Source: Collimonas humicola (GTDB taxonomy: Bacteria; Pseudomonadota; Gammaproteobacteria; Burkholderiales; Burkholderiaceae_D). Taken from it: 64,000 bases of DNA. The notes beneath the pieces are model-generated. The model was not told the origin of the DNA. It did not search any database and saw only the letters and a program-made list of their open reading frames with translations. Numbering within the stretch: the stretch's first letter is position 1; the number at the start of each line of letters is the position of its first letter. The stretch spans positions 1,116,001 through 1,180,000 of the forward strand of contig NZ_JAGQEE010000001.1 of NCBI RefSeq assembly GCF_018304945.1, given 5' to 3'. Positions 54,486-63,691 of the stretch are shown piece after piece. The position numbers were made by a program, and so were the translations under genes.

Positions 54486-55016
54486 ATGAAAAAGTTTGTA
54501 CGGAACGGCATTTTGATTATCGCTTCAGCAACGGCATACAACACCGTTTCCAACACCGCTTCCGCAGCCACCGCCACGGCAACCATGACCAATACGGTCA
54601 CCATTTCCAACAATTGCATCATCTCCACGACCGGCTTCACCACCACCTACGATCCGATTGTCGCCAACCTCTCGACGCCCCAGACCACGACCGCCAGCGT
54701 CTCCACCACTTGCACCGTTGGCGCCAGTCCGGTGATTACCCTGGGCCAGGGCGCCAACGCCAATACCGGGTCGACCAACGCGGTGCCGCTGCGCCGCCTG
54801 TCCAGCGGCGGCGGCAGCCCGACCTACCTCAACTACGGCCTGTTTTCCGACAGCGGCCATACCGTAACCTGGGGCAACACGGCCGGCACCGCGCCTACCG
54901 CGGTCACCGCCACCGGCCTGGCAACCCCGATCACTATCTACGCCAGCATTCCGGCCGCCCAGTCCCAGCCTGCTGCAACCTATACCGATACCGTCGTTGC
55001 CACCGTCACGTTTTAA
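54486..55016 (+). CDS. Csu-type fimbrial major subunit, operon B (spore coat U domain)
   Basis: A 176-residue SCPU pilin. After a Thr/Ala-rich signal peptide, the mature part has VTISNNCIISTTGFTTTYDPI and VSTTCTVGASPVITLGQGANANTG. It ends VVATVTF, the donor-strand motif of Csu subunits. GGGAG nine bases upstream fixes ATG 54486. It is more Thr-rich and less alike to the operon A subunits than they are to each other. The chaperone follows after 12 bases. Confidence 0.9.
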   Translation: MKKFVRNGILIIASATAYNTVSNTASAATATATMTNTVTISNNCIISTTGFTTTYDPIVANLSTPQTTTASVSTTCTVGASPVITLGQGANANTGSTNAVPLRRLSSGGGSPTYLNYGLFSDSGHTVTWGNTAGTAPTAVTATGLATPITIYASIPAAQSQPAATYTDTVVATVTF

Positions 55017-55028
55017 GCGGGGCTATCA

Positions 55029-55760
55029 ATGGCGCTCATGCTCAATACATGGCGGTGTCTGCTCGCAGGCTTATGCATAGTCCTGGCCGGCAACGCGCAG
55101 GCAGCATCGTTCAATGTCAATCCCATCGGCTTCAACCTCAGCAGCGAGCGCAGTTCCGGTGTGCTGCAAATCAGGAATACCGGCGACCAGCCGCTGCGCA
55201 TCCAGGTGCAAGCAGTCGACTGGAGCACCGACGGCAGCCAGGAAGTGCTGAGGGATACCGATGCACTGTTGCTCAATCCGCCGATCTTCACCATCGAGCC
55301 GGACCGGATGCAGTTCCTGCGCTTCGGCCTGCGTCATCCGGAAAACTCGCCGAGCGAGAAAAGCTATCGGCTGCTGATCGATGAAGTTCCGCAAGCTGGC
55401 TTGCAAGGGTCCGGCCTGAAGACTTTGCTGAGGGTCAGCATTCCGGTATTCATCGGTCCGAAGATCCGCCAGGAAAAGATTTCCTGGCAGTTGAAGCACG
55501 TGTCCGGCGCGCTGCAGCTGAGCGCCGCCAACGAGGGCAACGTCCACAGCAAAATTAACCGCATCCTGCTCCGCAACGCCGAAGACAAGGATGCTGTGCA
55601 AATCGGCACACCCGCTTATGTTTTACCGGGCCAGCGCAAGGAATGGTCCTTGGCAAACGGAAAAATCCGTGACGGCGCGGTCCGGCTGCACATTCAGACA
55701 GACAAGGGCGATATTGAAGAACACCTCACGCTGGAGGCTGACCAGGTATCTAGCCGCTAG
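55029..55760 (+). CDS. Periplasmic fimbrial chaperone, operon B
   Basis: A 243-residue PapD-family chaperone. The signal peptide ends near NAQA-ASF. FNVNPIGFNLSSERSSGVLQIRNTGDQPL and IFTIEPDRMQFLRFGLRHPE form domain 1, with YRLLIDEVP as the hinge signature. The 3' end overlaps the usher start by 47 bases, so chaperone and usher are translationally coupled. Confidence 0.9.
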   Translation: MALMLNTWRCLLAGLCIVLAGNAQAASFNVNPIGFNLSSERSSGVLQIRNTGDQPLRIQVQAVDWSTDGSQEVLRDTDALLLNPPIFTIEPDRMQFLRFGLRHPENSPSEKSYRLLIDEVPQAGLQGSGLKTLLRVSIPVFIGPKIRQEKISWQLKHVSGALQLSAANEGNVHSKINRILLRNAEDKDAVQIGTPAYVLPGQRKEWSLANGKIRDGAVRLHIQTDKGDIEEHLTLEADQVSSR

Positions 55761-58041
55761 CCTGATCGCCTGCCAAACCCCGGCGCTGGCCGCGGCGGAG
55801 AAGCCATCGGCAGAGCAGGAAATATTATTGGCCGTTGTCGTCAACGACAAGAAATTGACGGACGCAACGCTTATTCTGCGCACTGCGGCAAATGGCATCA
55901 TCGTGCCGTCGCAGTTATTGACGGAGGCCCGCTTGCGCTTGCCGAATACTGCCGCCATCAGCAGCCATCAGGAAAACTACTATCCGCTCGATGCCCTGCC
56001 TGGCGTCCACGCCGAGATCGAAAGCAGCACCCAGACGCTGGTCATCCAGGCGCAGGCAACCGCCTTCATCGACTCGGAATTCAATCTTGGCGATCACCGC
56101 CAATTGCTGGAACAGACTTCCGAAACCGGCGCCTTCCTGAACTACGACATCAATTACGCCAAGGGCCAGGGCCAGAACAATCTTTCCGCGGTGACGGAAG
56201 TCGGCGTGTTCAGCGGCGGCGGCACCTACACCAGCCGCTTTGTCGGCCAGGACCTGACCGGCAAGCGCTCGGTGTTCCGGCTCGACAGCCAGTACACCCG
56301 GGATTTCCCGGAACAGCAAGCCACCCTGGTGCTGGGCGACAGCGTCACCGGCAACAGCGCCCTGTCGCGCCAGGTGTATTTCGGCGGCATTCAATGGCAC
56401 ACCAAATTCTCCACCATTCCCGGCTACCAGGCGATCCCCTTGCCGGCATTCAGCGGTACGGCGGCAGCGCCATCGGTGGTCGACATCTACGTCGACAATA
56501 TCCTGCGCCTCAAGCAAGCAGTCGACACCGGCCCGTTCACCATCAACAACCTGCCGGTGTATGCCGGCCAGGGCAATGTGCAGATGGTAGTGCACGATGT
56601 GCTGGGACGGCAGCAGGTCTACACCCAAAGCTATATCACCAGCGCCCAGCTGCTGCGGCAAGGCAGCAAGGATGTTTCCTATGAAGTCGGAGCCTTGCGC
56701 AATAATTTCGGCAGCAGGAACAGCGACTATGGGCAGGCCTTCGGTTCCGCCACCGTACGCTACGGCGTCAGCAACAGCAGCACCGTCGAAAGCCATGGCG
56801 AGGCGATGCGCGGACGGGAGTCGCTGGGCATCGGCGGCGCCGTGGCGCTGACGGATATCGGCTTGCTGAGCGGCGGCGTCGCCGCCAGCAATTCGGAGCG
56901 CGGCAACGACACCTTACAATACCTGCAGTTCGACCGCCAGGGCAGCCAATATGCCATGACTGTGCGCGTACAGACGGCCGGCGCACGCTTTTGGCAGCTT
57001 GGCCTGGGCGACGATATCCTGGCGCCGGCGCAACAGATCCAGGCCCAGGCCAATGTGTCGCTGGGCGCGCGCACCAACCTGGCATTAGGCTACCTGAGCC
57101 AGGTCAACCGCGGCCAGGACAATGTGCGGGCCGTGAACGCCGGCATCAATTTCAACTTGCGCGGCTACGGCACTGTCAGCGTCGGCTTCCTCAAATCGCT
57201 GACGCAGGACCGGCCGCTGTCGGCCAACGTGGTCTGGGTGATTCCGCTGGAACACCAGAGTTTCGCGCAGGTGGTGGCCACTGGCCAGCCGGGCAGCAAA
57301 TCCTTCAGCGCCGGATACCAGCAAACCGCGCCGCAGGAAGGCGGCTGGGGCTACCGCGCGCGCAAGGCGTTCTTCGACAATGGCGGCGAAGATATCGGCG
57401 TCAATTACCTGGGCGACACAGGCGAATATACGATCAGCGCGAATCATGCCGATGGCCAAAGCAACCTGCAGCTGGAGGCACGCGGCGGCATTGCCCTGCT
57501 TGGCGGCCACGCCCGGGCGACACGCTGGATGGACGAGAGCTTCGCCATGGTGGAAGTACCGGTGTCCCAGCCTATCGATATCTACGCCAACAATGTCAAG
57601 GTCGGCCAGACTGACAAATATGGGGTCGGCTTCGTTCCTCGCCTGGTGCCTTACGAGCGGAATAACGTCTATCTGGATACCGCCGGCCTGCCCTTGTCGA
57701 TGACGCTGGACCTGAACCAGAAATCCGTCACCCCGGGGCCGCGCAGCGGCAGCCTGCTGAAATTCAGCGCCCAGCAGAACCAGAGCGCCACGCTGGTGCT
57801 CAGGGACGGCCAAGGAACGCCGCTGGCGACCGGCAGCCTGGTGTATTTGAACGGCAGTGCGGAGGCGCAGGAAGTGGCCTTGCGCGGGCAGGTCTTTATT
57901 CCGGCGATGGCGTATCCGGCCAGGATTGCAGTCACCGACAGTGCGGCCCGGCCGCTGTGCAGTTTCGACATTCCCGCACCTGCCAAGGCAGAGGTTTTCC
58001 CTATACTGGGACCGTTTTCCTGCGGCCAGGAGACGAAATGA
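55714..58041 (+). CDS. Outer-membrane fimbrial usher, operon B
   Basis: A 775-residue usher with signal peptide (ATG absent) of about 28 residues. Barrel and plug landmarks include LLAVVVNDKKLTDATLILRTA, GNSALSRQVYFGGIQW, PSVVDIYVDNILRLKQAVDTGPF, TQSYITSAQLLRQGSKDVSYEVGALR and the C-terminal FAMVEVPVSQPIDIYANNVKVG. The start is TTG 55714 with AAGGG five to nine bases upstream; it lies inside the chaperone gene. Only TTG gives a signal peptide in this frame. It overlaps the tip gene by ATGA. Confidence 0.88.
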   Translation: MKNTSRWRLTRYLAASLIACQTPALAAAEKPSAEQEILLAVVVNDKKLTDATLILRTAANGIIVPSQLLTEARLRLPNTAAISSHQENYYPLDALPGVHAEIESSTQTLVIQAQATAFIDSEFNLGDHRQLLEQTSETGAFLNYDINYAKGQGQNNLSAVTEVGVFSGGGTYTSRFVGQDLTGKRSVFRLDSQYTRDFPEQQATLVLGDSVTGNSALSRQVYFGGIQWHTKFSTIPGYQAIPLPAFSGTAAAPSVVDIYVDNILRLKQAVDTGPFTINNLPVYAGQGNVQMVVHDVLGRQQVYTQSYITSAQLLRQGSKDVSYEVGALRNNFGSRNSDYGQAFGSATVRYGVSNSSTVESHGEAMRGRESLGIGGAVALTDIGLLSGGVAASNSERGNDTLQYLQFDRQGSQYAMTVRVQTAGARFWQLGLGDDILAPAQQIQAQANVSLGARTNLALGYLSQVNRGQDNVRAVNAGINFNLRGYGTVSVGFLKSLTQDRPLSANVVWVIPLEHQSFAQVVATGQPGSKSFSAGYQQTAPQEGGWGYRARKAFFDNGGEDIGVNYLGDTGEYTISANHADGQSNLQLEARGGIALLGGHARATRWMDESFAMVEVPVSQPIDIYANNVKVGQTDKYGVGFVPRLVPYERNNVYLDTAGLPLSMTLDLNQKSVTPGPRSGSLLKFSAQQNQSATLVLRDGQGTPLATGSLVYLNGSAEAQEVALRGQVFIPAMAYPARIAVTDSAARPLCSFDIPAPAKAEVFPILGPFSCGQETK

Positions 58042-58511
58042 TGCGCCGCTGGCAATGGCTGCTTTCCCTAGGCGTGCTGGCACTGCCGCTGAGCGCCCAT
58101 GCACTGCTCGCAACGTGCACCGTCAGCACTACTGGAATCACATTTCCTGCCTATACCTCTCCCGGCGGCGGCACCGCAGACAGCACCGGCGACGTTGCCG
58201 TCACCTGCACTGCCACGCTAGTGATCGGCACCGGCAGCTATACCATCGCCCTCAGCACGGGCAGCGGCACTTTTGCCAATCGAGCGTTAATCTCTGGCGG
58301 CAACTCCCTCAACTACAACATCTACACCGATACCGCCCGCAGCATCGTCTGGGGCGACGGCTCCGGCACCACGCAAACCGAATCCGACAGTTATGTGATC
58401 CTGCTGACGCCCACGACTCGCCACTACACGCCGTATGGCCGCATCCCCGGCGCGCAAAACAAACCGGCAGGAACTTATAGCGACACGGTGACCGTCACCA
58501 TCACTTACTAG
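58038..58511 (+). CDS. Csu-type fimbrial tip subunit, operon B (spore coat U domain)
   Basis: A 157-residue SCPU protein. Signal peptide ends at AHALLA. The mature part has TCTVSTTGITFPAY, CTATLVIGTGSYTIALSTGSG and LNYNIYTDTARSIVWGDGSG, and it ends VTVTITY. AGGAG lies before ATG 58038, and the ATG overlaps the usher stop. It is the last gene of operon B. The domain is shorter than in the operon A tip, which has an N-terminal extension. Confidence 0.86.
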   Translation: MMRRWQWLLSLGVLALPLSAHALLATCTVSTTGITFPAYTSPGGGTADSTGDVAVTCTATLVIGTGSYTIALSTGSGTFANRALISGGNSLNYNIYTDTARSIVWGDGSGTTQTESDSYVILLTPTTRHYTPYGRIPGAQNKPAGTYSDTVTVTITY

Positions 58512-58536
58512 CAGGCTTTCCCGGCGTCGTCAGGCC

Positions 58537-60078
58537 CTAGTGCGCTGCGGAGGTATCCGCGACGCGCGTCGGCTTGGGCGCAAACCACACCGCGATCGCC
58601 CCCAGCAGGAAGGACAGCGCCGCCATCATGAACATATGATTGGTCGACAGCATGATGCTTTGCGACTGCACCGTCTGTTCTATGCTGGCCCTAGCCTGGT
58701 CGGCCGACATGCCTGACTGCGCCAGACTGTTGGCAGCGTCGCCGAACTTGTCCACCAGCCCGGACAGTTCCGCGTGATAGTAGGTGGCATTGTTTTCCCA
58801 GCCGGTGTTGACCAGCGAGGTGGCAATCGCGCCGGACATGGTGCGGCAGAAGCTCATCAGCCCGGCCGCCGAGGCGGTTTCGGAGGGATTCACGCTGCTT
58901 AGCGCCAGCGCCGTCAGCGGCACGAAGAACAACGGCATGCCTATGCCCTGCATCAGCAGCGGCCAGCCGATCTGGAAGGTGGTCATGTCCGAGCTGTTGA
59001 AACTGCGCAGCAGAGTCACCATGCCCAGCCAGAGCACGCCGCAGCAGACCAGCTTGCGCGGATCGACCTTGGTCGACAGCTTGGCGACGAAGGGTGCGGT
59101 CAGCACCGCCAGGATGCCGGACAAGGCAGTGGTCTGGCCCGAGTGCGTCGCGGTGTAGCCCATATAACCCTGCAGCCACAGCGGCGTCAGCACGGTGGCG
59201 CCGAAGAAGGCGCCGAAGGCCAGGCAGATGGTGGTCACGCTGGCCGAGTAGCCGCGGTGGCGGAACACGCGCAGGTCGACGATAGGATTGCGCTCGGTCA
59301 GCTCCCAGATCAGGAAGGCGATGAAACCGATGGCGGCGGTCAGCGCCAGCATCACGATTTCAGTCGAGGCGAACCAGTCGAGTTCCTTGCCTTTGTCCAG
59401 CATCAGCTGCAAGGCGGCGACCCAGACGATCATCAGCGCCAGTCCAACCTTGTCGATCGGCAGCTTCACCAGCGGCGATTCGAAGCGCTTCAGCATTTTC
59501 CAGCCGATATAGCCGCAGATCAGCGCCACCGGCACGTTGATGTAGAAGATGTAGGGCCAGCTGTACTGGTCGCACAGTACGCCGCCCAGTATCGGCCCCG
59601 CAATCGGCGCAATCAGGGTGGTCATGGCCCACAGCCCGACCGCCGCCGGCGCTTTCTCTTTCGGGAAAATCCGCAGCAGCAAGGTTTGCGACAAAGGAAT
59701 CAGCGGGCCGCCGGCCAGCCCTTGCATGACGCGAAAGGCAATCAGCAACCCGAGCGAATTGGCCAGCCCGCACAGCGCGGAAAAAATGCCGAACATGATC
59801 ATCGAGGCAATGAACACGCGCACCGCGCCGAAGCGGTTGGCCAGCCAGCCGGTGAGCGGCACGGTGATGGCCTCGGCCACCGCGTAGGAAGTGATCACGT
59901 AGGTGCCCTGGCTGGAGGATGCGCCCAGCGCGCCGGAGATGGTGGAGACAGAGACGTTGGCGATGGTGGTGTCGAGCACCGCCATGAAGTTGGCGGCGGC
60001 CAGCAGCAGGCCGACGCCGATCAGCTGCGCGCCCTGCAGCGGCTGCACCGGCAGTTCGGAAGAGGAAGTGGATGACAT
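58537..60078 (-). CDS. emrB: EmrB-like MFS multidrug efflux transporter
   Basis: A 513-residue 14-segment DHA2 antiporter. AVLDTTIANVSVSTISGALGAS is the family hallmark (motif D1), with YAVAEAITVPLTGWLANRFG and RVMQGLAGGPLIPLSQ after it. It pairs with the EmrA adaptor encoded 12 bases upstream on the same strand, forming a tripartite pump with the outer-membrane factor. It is the last gene of the pump operon and converges on the fimbrial tip gene. Confidence 0.94.
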   Translation of the reverse strand: MSSTSSSELPVQPLQGAQLIGVGLLLAAANFMAVLDTTIANVSVSTISGALGASSSQGTYVITSYAVAEAITVPLTGWLANRFGAVRVFIASMIMFGIFSALCGLANSLGLLIAFRVMQGLAGGPLIPLSQTLLLRIFPKEKAPAAVGLWAMTTLIAPIAGPILGGVLCDQYSWPYIFYINVPVALICGYIGWKMLKRFESPLVKLPIDKVGLALMIVWVAALQLMLDKGKELDWFASTEIVMLALTAAIGFIAFLIWELTERNPIVDLRVFRHRGYSASVTTICLAFGAFFGATVLTPLWLQGYMGYTATHSGQTTALSGILAVLTAPFVAKLSTKVDPRKLVCCGVLWLGMVTLLRSFNSSDMTTFQIGWPLLMQGIGMPLFFVPLTALALSSVNPSETASAAGLMSFCRTMSGAIATSLVNTGWENNATYYHAELSGLVDKFGDAANSLAQSGMSADQARASIEQTVQSQSIMLSTNHMFMMAALSFLLGAIAVWFAPKPTRVADTSAAH

Positions 60079-60090
60079 GATGCCGCTTTC

Positions 60091-61281
60091 TCACATGGTC
60101 GCGGAAGGCGCTGCCTTGCCGGCGCGGGTATCGATCTCGACTTCCATCGACAGGCCGACGCTCAGCGGCTGCTGCTGCAACTGCTTGGGATCGATGGAAA
60201 TCCGCACCGGCAACCGCTGCACCACCTTGATCCAGTTGCCGGTCGCGTTCTGCGCCGGGATCACGGCGAATGCGGAACCGCTGCCGCCGGACAAGCCTTG
60301 CACCGTGCCGTGGTATTCCACCGAACCGCCGTAGAGATCGGCTTTCATGGTGACCGCCTGCCCGACCTTCACCTCGGTCAACTGGCCTTCCTTGAAATTG
60401 GCGTCGACGTGCATCAACTGGGTCGGCACAATCGATAGCAGCACGGTGCCGGCCTGCACCCGCTGGCCGATCTGCACCTGGCGCCGCGCGATCACGCCGT
60501 CCACCGGCGCCCGCAACACGGTGCGCTCCAGGTCCAGCCTGGCCTGGTCGCGCTTGGCGCGCGCCAGCGCCACTTCCGGATTGGTCTCGACAGTGGTGTC
60601 GGCGGTCAGGACCGTGCTGGCTTTTTGCGCGCCCACGGTAGCGAAACGATTGGCCTTGGCCTGCACTTCGCCTGCTTCCGCCACTTTCAGGTTGGCTTGC
60701 ATGGTCAGCAAGGCGCTGCGCGCATTGCTCAGTTCTTCGCCCGATACCGAGCCCGATTTGGACAAGGCTTCGCGCCGGCGGTAATCCAGCTCGGCGCGCT
60801 GCAGGTCGGCCTGCGCCGAAATGGTCTGCGCCGCCGCCCGCTTCTGCTCCGCTTCGCGCGCCAGCACCTGCGCCGCCAGCCCGCTGTCATTGGCAAAATA
60901 TCCTTGCACCCGGCGCTGCGCCCGGCCCAGGTCGGCTTCAGCCTGTGCCAGCGCCAGCCTGGCGTCGCTGTCGTCGATCACCACCAGCACCTGCCCTTGC
61001 TTGACTGCCTGGGTATCGACCACCTTGACGTCGGCGACGATGCCATTGATGGCTGGCGTCAGCTGCGAGATTTCCACTGCAGTATAGGCATTGTCGGTGC
61101 TGACATAGCGCGACCCGATGAAATGCCAGTAGGCTGTGTAGCCGACGCCGGCAACCAGGATCGCGCCAGCCAGCGCGCCGAACAGCTTCTTGCGTTTCTG
61201 GCTGTTGGCCTTGGCTTCCGCCTTGGCGATGACTTCTTCCGACGCCAGGTCCTTGATGACTTGAGAATCGCTGTGTGACAT
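60091..61281 (-). CDS. emrA: EmrA-like membrane-fusion protein
   Basis: A 396-residue HlyD-family adaptor linking the inner-membrane pump to the outer-membrane channel. A short cytoplasmic tail, one membrane segment (about 35-55), a split lipoyl domain (YVSTDNAYTAVEISQLTPAINGIV ... VLRAPVDGVIARRQVQIGQRV), and a long helical hairpin between them. ATG 61281 was chosen for the standard N-terminus. It is 34 bases after the outer-membrane factor. Confidence 0.93.
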   Translation of the reverse strand: MSHSDSQVIKDLASEEVIAKAEAKANSQKRKKLFGALAGAILVAGVGYTAYWHFIGSRYVSTDNAYTAVEISQLTPAINGIVADVKVVDTQAVKQGQVLVVIDDSDARLALAQAEADLGRAQRRVQGYFANDSGLAAQVLAREAEQKRAAAQTISAQADLQRAELDYRRREALSKSGSVSGEELSNARSALLTMQANLKVAEAGEVQAKANRFATVGAQKASTVLTADTTVETNPEVALARAKRDQARLDLERTVLRAPVDGVIARRQVQIGQRVQAGTVLLSIVPTQLMHVDANFKEGQLTEVKVGQAVTMKADLYGGSVEYHGTVQGLSGGSGSAFAVIPAQNATGNWIKVVQRLPVRISIDPKQLQQQPLSVGLSMEVEIDTRAGKAAPSATM

Positions 61282-61315
61282 GTTGCTATCCTTAGAATAT
61301 GTTTTGAATGTTTGC

Positions 61316-62830
61316 TCAGCCGGCGACGCGTGCATTGCGCCCATCGCGCTGATTGTGCTGATCGTGCTGATAGCCGCCGCCCAACGCCCGCACCAGCGCA
61401 ACGTCGAGCGCGAACAGGCGCGAGCGCAGCGTCGACAGCTCGCGCTGGTTGGTCAGCAAGGTGTCCTGTGCATTGAGCACGTCGAGATAGGTAGCCAGGC
61501 CGCCTTCATAGCGGTTGCGGGCGATGCGGTAAGCATCCTCGGACGCGGCGACCGCCTCTTGCGTCTTGTCGAGCCGGCCGTTCAACGCTTTTTCGCTGAC
61601 CGCCACATCGGCTACGTCCTGCAAGGCCTGCGTCACCGCACTGTCGTAATTGGCAACTGCCTCGTCATAGCTGCCGCTGGCGGAACGGTACTGGCCGCGC
61701 AGGCGGCCGCCTTCAAAGATGGGCAGCGAAATCGCCGGGCTGATGCTGCCGACGTCGGAACCGGCCTTGCTCAGCATGCCCAGGCCCAGCGCCTGCAAAC
61801 CCAGGTAGGCAGTCAGGTTCACGTTCGGATAAAACTGCGCCTTAGCCACCTTGATCTGCTTGGCCGCAGCTTCCACCCGCAAGCGCGACGCCACCACATC
61901 CGGGCGCCTGCCTAGCAGATTCACCGGCAACTGCTGCGGCATGCCGAACGGATGCGACATGTCGATTTCCGGGCGCAGCAGGCGCAAGCCGCGGTCCGGT
62001 CCGGCGCCAACCAGCGTGGCCAGCTTGTTGCGTTGCAGATTGATGGATTCGGTCACGCTCAGCAAATCGGCTTCCGCCATGGCGCGCCGCGCCAGTACTT
62101 GCTTGACGCTGCCCTGGGTTTCCAGGCCATTGATACGCCGTTGCTCGAACAGATCGTAGGTTTCGCGGCGCACCTGCAACGCCGCCTCGGCGGTATCGCG
62201 CTGGCTCAGCAGCCGTTCGAATTCGGCATAGGCGGCGGCAATCGAGGTCGACAAGGTAATCCTGGCCTGTGCTGCATCGGCGCGCGCGGCTTCCAGCTCC
62301 GACGTGGCGGCGGCCAGCGCGGCGCGGTTCTTGCCCCAGAAATCGATTTCATAGCTGAAATTGAGGGTGGCGCTGCCTTCGCTGTTATAACCCTGTGGCA
62401 CGAACTCTGCCGGCACGCCATTGTTGTAGCTCTGCTTCAAATAGTTGACCGAGGCATTCGCGGCGACTTGCGGCAGCAAGGCGGCGCCCTGCTGCTGCGC
62501 ACTGCCCTCCGCTTTCAGCAGCCGCGCCTGCGCCGCGGCCAGCGATGGCGCGCCTTGCAAGCCTTCGCCGATCAGCGCATCCAGCTGCTTGTCGCCGTAG
62601 ACGCTCCACCACTTGTCGTCCGGCCAGGCGATTGCATTGCCGGCTAGCTGCTCTGAAGCCTGGTAAGCAGCGATCTCCTTCGGTTCGGCACGCGGGCCGA
62701 TTTCTGAGAATTGCGCACAGCCGCTGAGGGTGAACGCCAGCACGCACAGGCTGGCGATCCCGCGCAGCGCAGGCGCCAGATACGGCGAGAAGTGTGGGGA
62801 AAAGCGAGATCCTTGCATGAGAAAATCCAT
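61316..62830 (-). CDS. NodT/OprM-type outer-membrane efflux lipoprotein
   Basis: A 504-residue TolC-superfamily channel. A lipobox LSGC (Cys 38) makes it an outer-membrane lipoprotein. WWSVYGDKQLDALIGEGL, NFSYEIDFWGKNRAA, LLGRRPDVVASRLRVEAA and YEGGLATYLDVLNAQ are the NodT family signatures. Start at ATG 62830; ATG 62818 is an alternative with GGA eight bases before it. It is first in the efflux operon. Confidence 0.93.
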   Translation of the reverse strand: MDFLMQGSRFSPHFSPYLAPALRGIASLCVLAFTLSGCAQFSEIGPRAEPKEIAAYQASEQLAGNAIAWPDDKWWSVYGDKQLDALIGEGLQGAPSLAAAQARLLKAEGSAQQQGAALLPQVAANASVNYLKQSYNNGVPAEFVPQGYNSEGSATLNFSYEIDFWGKNRAALAAATSELEAARADAAQARITLSTSIAAAYAEFERLLSQRDTAEAALQVRRETYDLFEQRRINGLETQGSVKQVLARRAMAEADLLSVTESINLQRNKLATLVGAGPDRGLRLLRPEIDMSHPFGMPQQLPVNLLGRRPDVVASRLRVEAAAKQIKVAKAQFYPNVNLTAYLGLQALGLGMLSKAGSDVGSISPAISLPIFEGGRLRGQYRSASGSYDEAVANYDSAVTQALQDVADVAVSEKALNGRLDKTQEAVAASEDAYRIARNRYEGGLATYLDVLNAQDTLLTNQRELSTLRSRLFALDVALVRALGGGYQHDQHNQRDGRNARVAG

Positions 62831-62840
62831 TCATAACTGA

Positions 62841-62855
62841 ACTGTACGGTACAGT
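62841..62855 (-). promoter_or_regulatory. TetR-type operator over the efflux promoter
   Basis: ACTGTACGGTACAGT is a perfect 15-bp palindrome with 7-bp arms. On the minus strand TATACT (overlapping the palindrome) and TTGACG 18 bases upstream fit a sigma-70 promoter. It is 10 bases before the pump start and 108 bases before the divergent tetR gene. Confidence 0.75.
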
Positions 62856-62963
62856 ATAATATTGACTTTTGAACGTCGTCAAGTAAAACTAGGCGCCGAC
62901 AAACCCAAAAAGCAACGCACAAATACGGCGCTTTTGATGCCGTAAAACAGGAAAAATTGACAC

Positions 62964-63563
62964 ATGCGCAAGAAAAGCGAGGAACGGCGGCAGGCCATCA
63001 TCGATGTCGCGGCAGCGATCTTTAATGAAATAGGATTTGAACGAGCATCGATGTCGGAGATATCGGCGCGCCTGGGGGGATCGAAGGCGACCTTGTACAA
63101 CTACTTTTCGTCAAAAGAAGAGATCTTTGTCGAAACCATGCGCCAGCAGATCGGCCAGCACTATGAAGCGGTATTCGAGCAGCTGGTCGAGAACGACAAT
63201 CTGCGACTGACCCTGCAACGCCTGGGCGCCAAGTACCTGCAAGTGATCCTGATGCCGGAAGTGGTGTCGGTCAAGCGCCTGGTGCTGTCTCACGCCGAGC
63301 GCTGGGATATCGGCACGATGCTGTATGAGCGTGGCCCCAAACTCGGCTGGACCCGGGTCGCCAATTTCCTGAAGCGGGCAATGGACAAGCGGCAGTTGCG
63401 CACAGCCGACCCTTGGGTGGCTGCCTTGCAGTTGCGCGGGCTGGTGGAAACCGAGTGGATGGAAATCAGGATGCTGGGCGTGGTGACGGGGGCGACGCCG
63501 GACAAGATAAAGGCATCGACAGAGCGCGCCATCGATGCCTTCATGCGCATCTATGCGATTTGA
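62964..63563 (+). CDS. TetR/AcrR-family regulator of the efflux operon
   Basis: A 199-residue repressor. HTH region ASMSEISARLGGSKATLYNYFSSKEEIF at about 28-57; the C-terminal ligand domain is helical and ends FMRIYAI. AGGAAAAATT precedes the ATG. It is divergent from the pump operon, so it probably represses it through the 15-bp palindrome. The inducer is unknown. Confidence 0.92.
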   Translation: MRKKSEERRQAIIDVAAAIFNEIGFERASMSEISARLGGSKATLYNYFSSKEEIFVETMRQQIGQHYEAVFEQLVENDNLRLTLQRLGAKYLQVILMPEVVSVKRLVLSHAERWDIGTMLYERGPKLGWTRVANFLKRAMDKRQLRTADPWVAALQLRGLVETEWMEIRMLGVVTGATPDKIKASTERAIDAFMRIYAI

Positions 63564-63614
63564 ATAGCGCCGGACAGCCACCGGCGCCGCTATCACTTCA
63601 ACTGCAAGCGAGAA

Positions 63615-63646
63615 TAAAAAAAGCCGATCTTGCGACCGGCCTTTTT
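63615..63646. terminator. Likely bidirectional terminator between tetR and aceB
   Basis: Imperfect hairpin of GCCG/CGGC flanked by AAAAA and TTTTT with one mismatch at the stem base. It lies between convergent genes. Confidence 0.65.
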
Positions 63647-63691
63647 ATCTTTCTGCGAGCGAGCGGCGCATCCGCCGCCAGCTACACTTAG

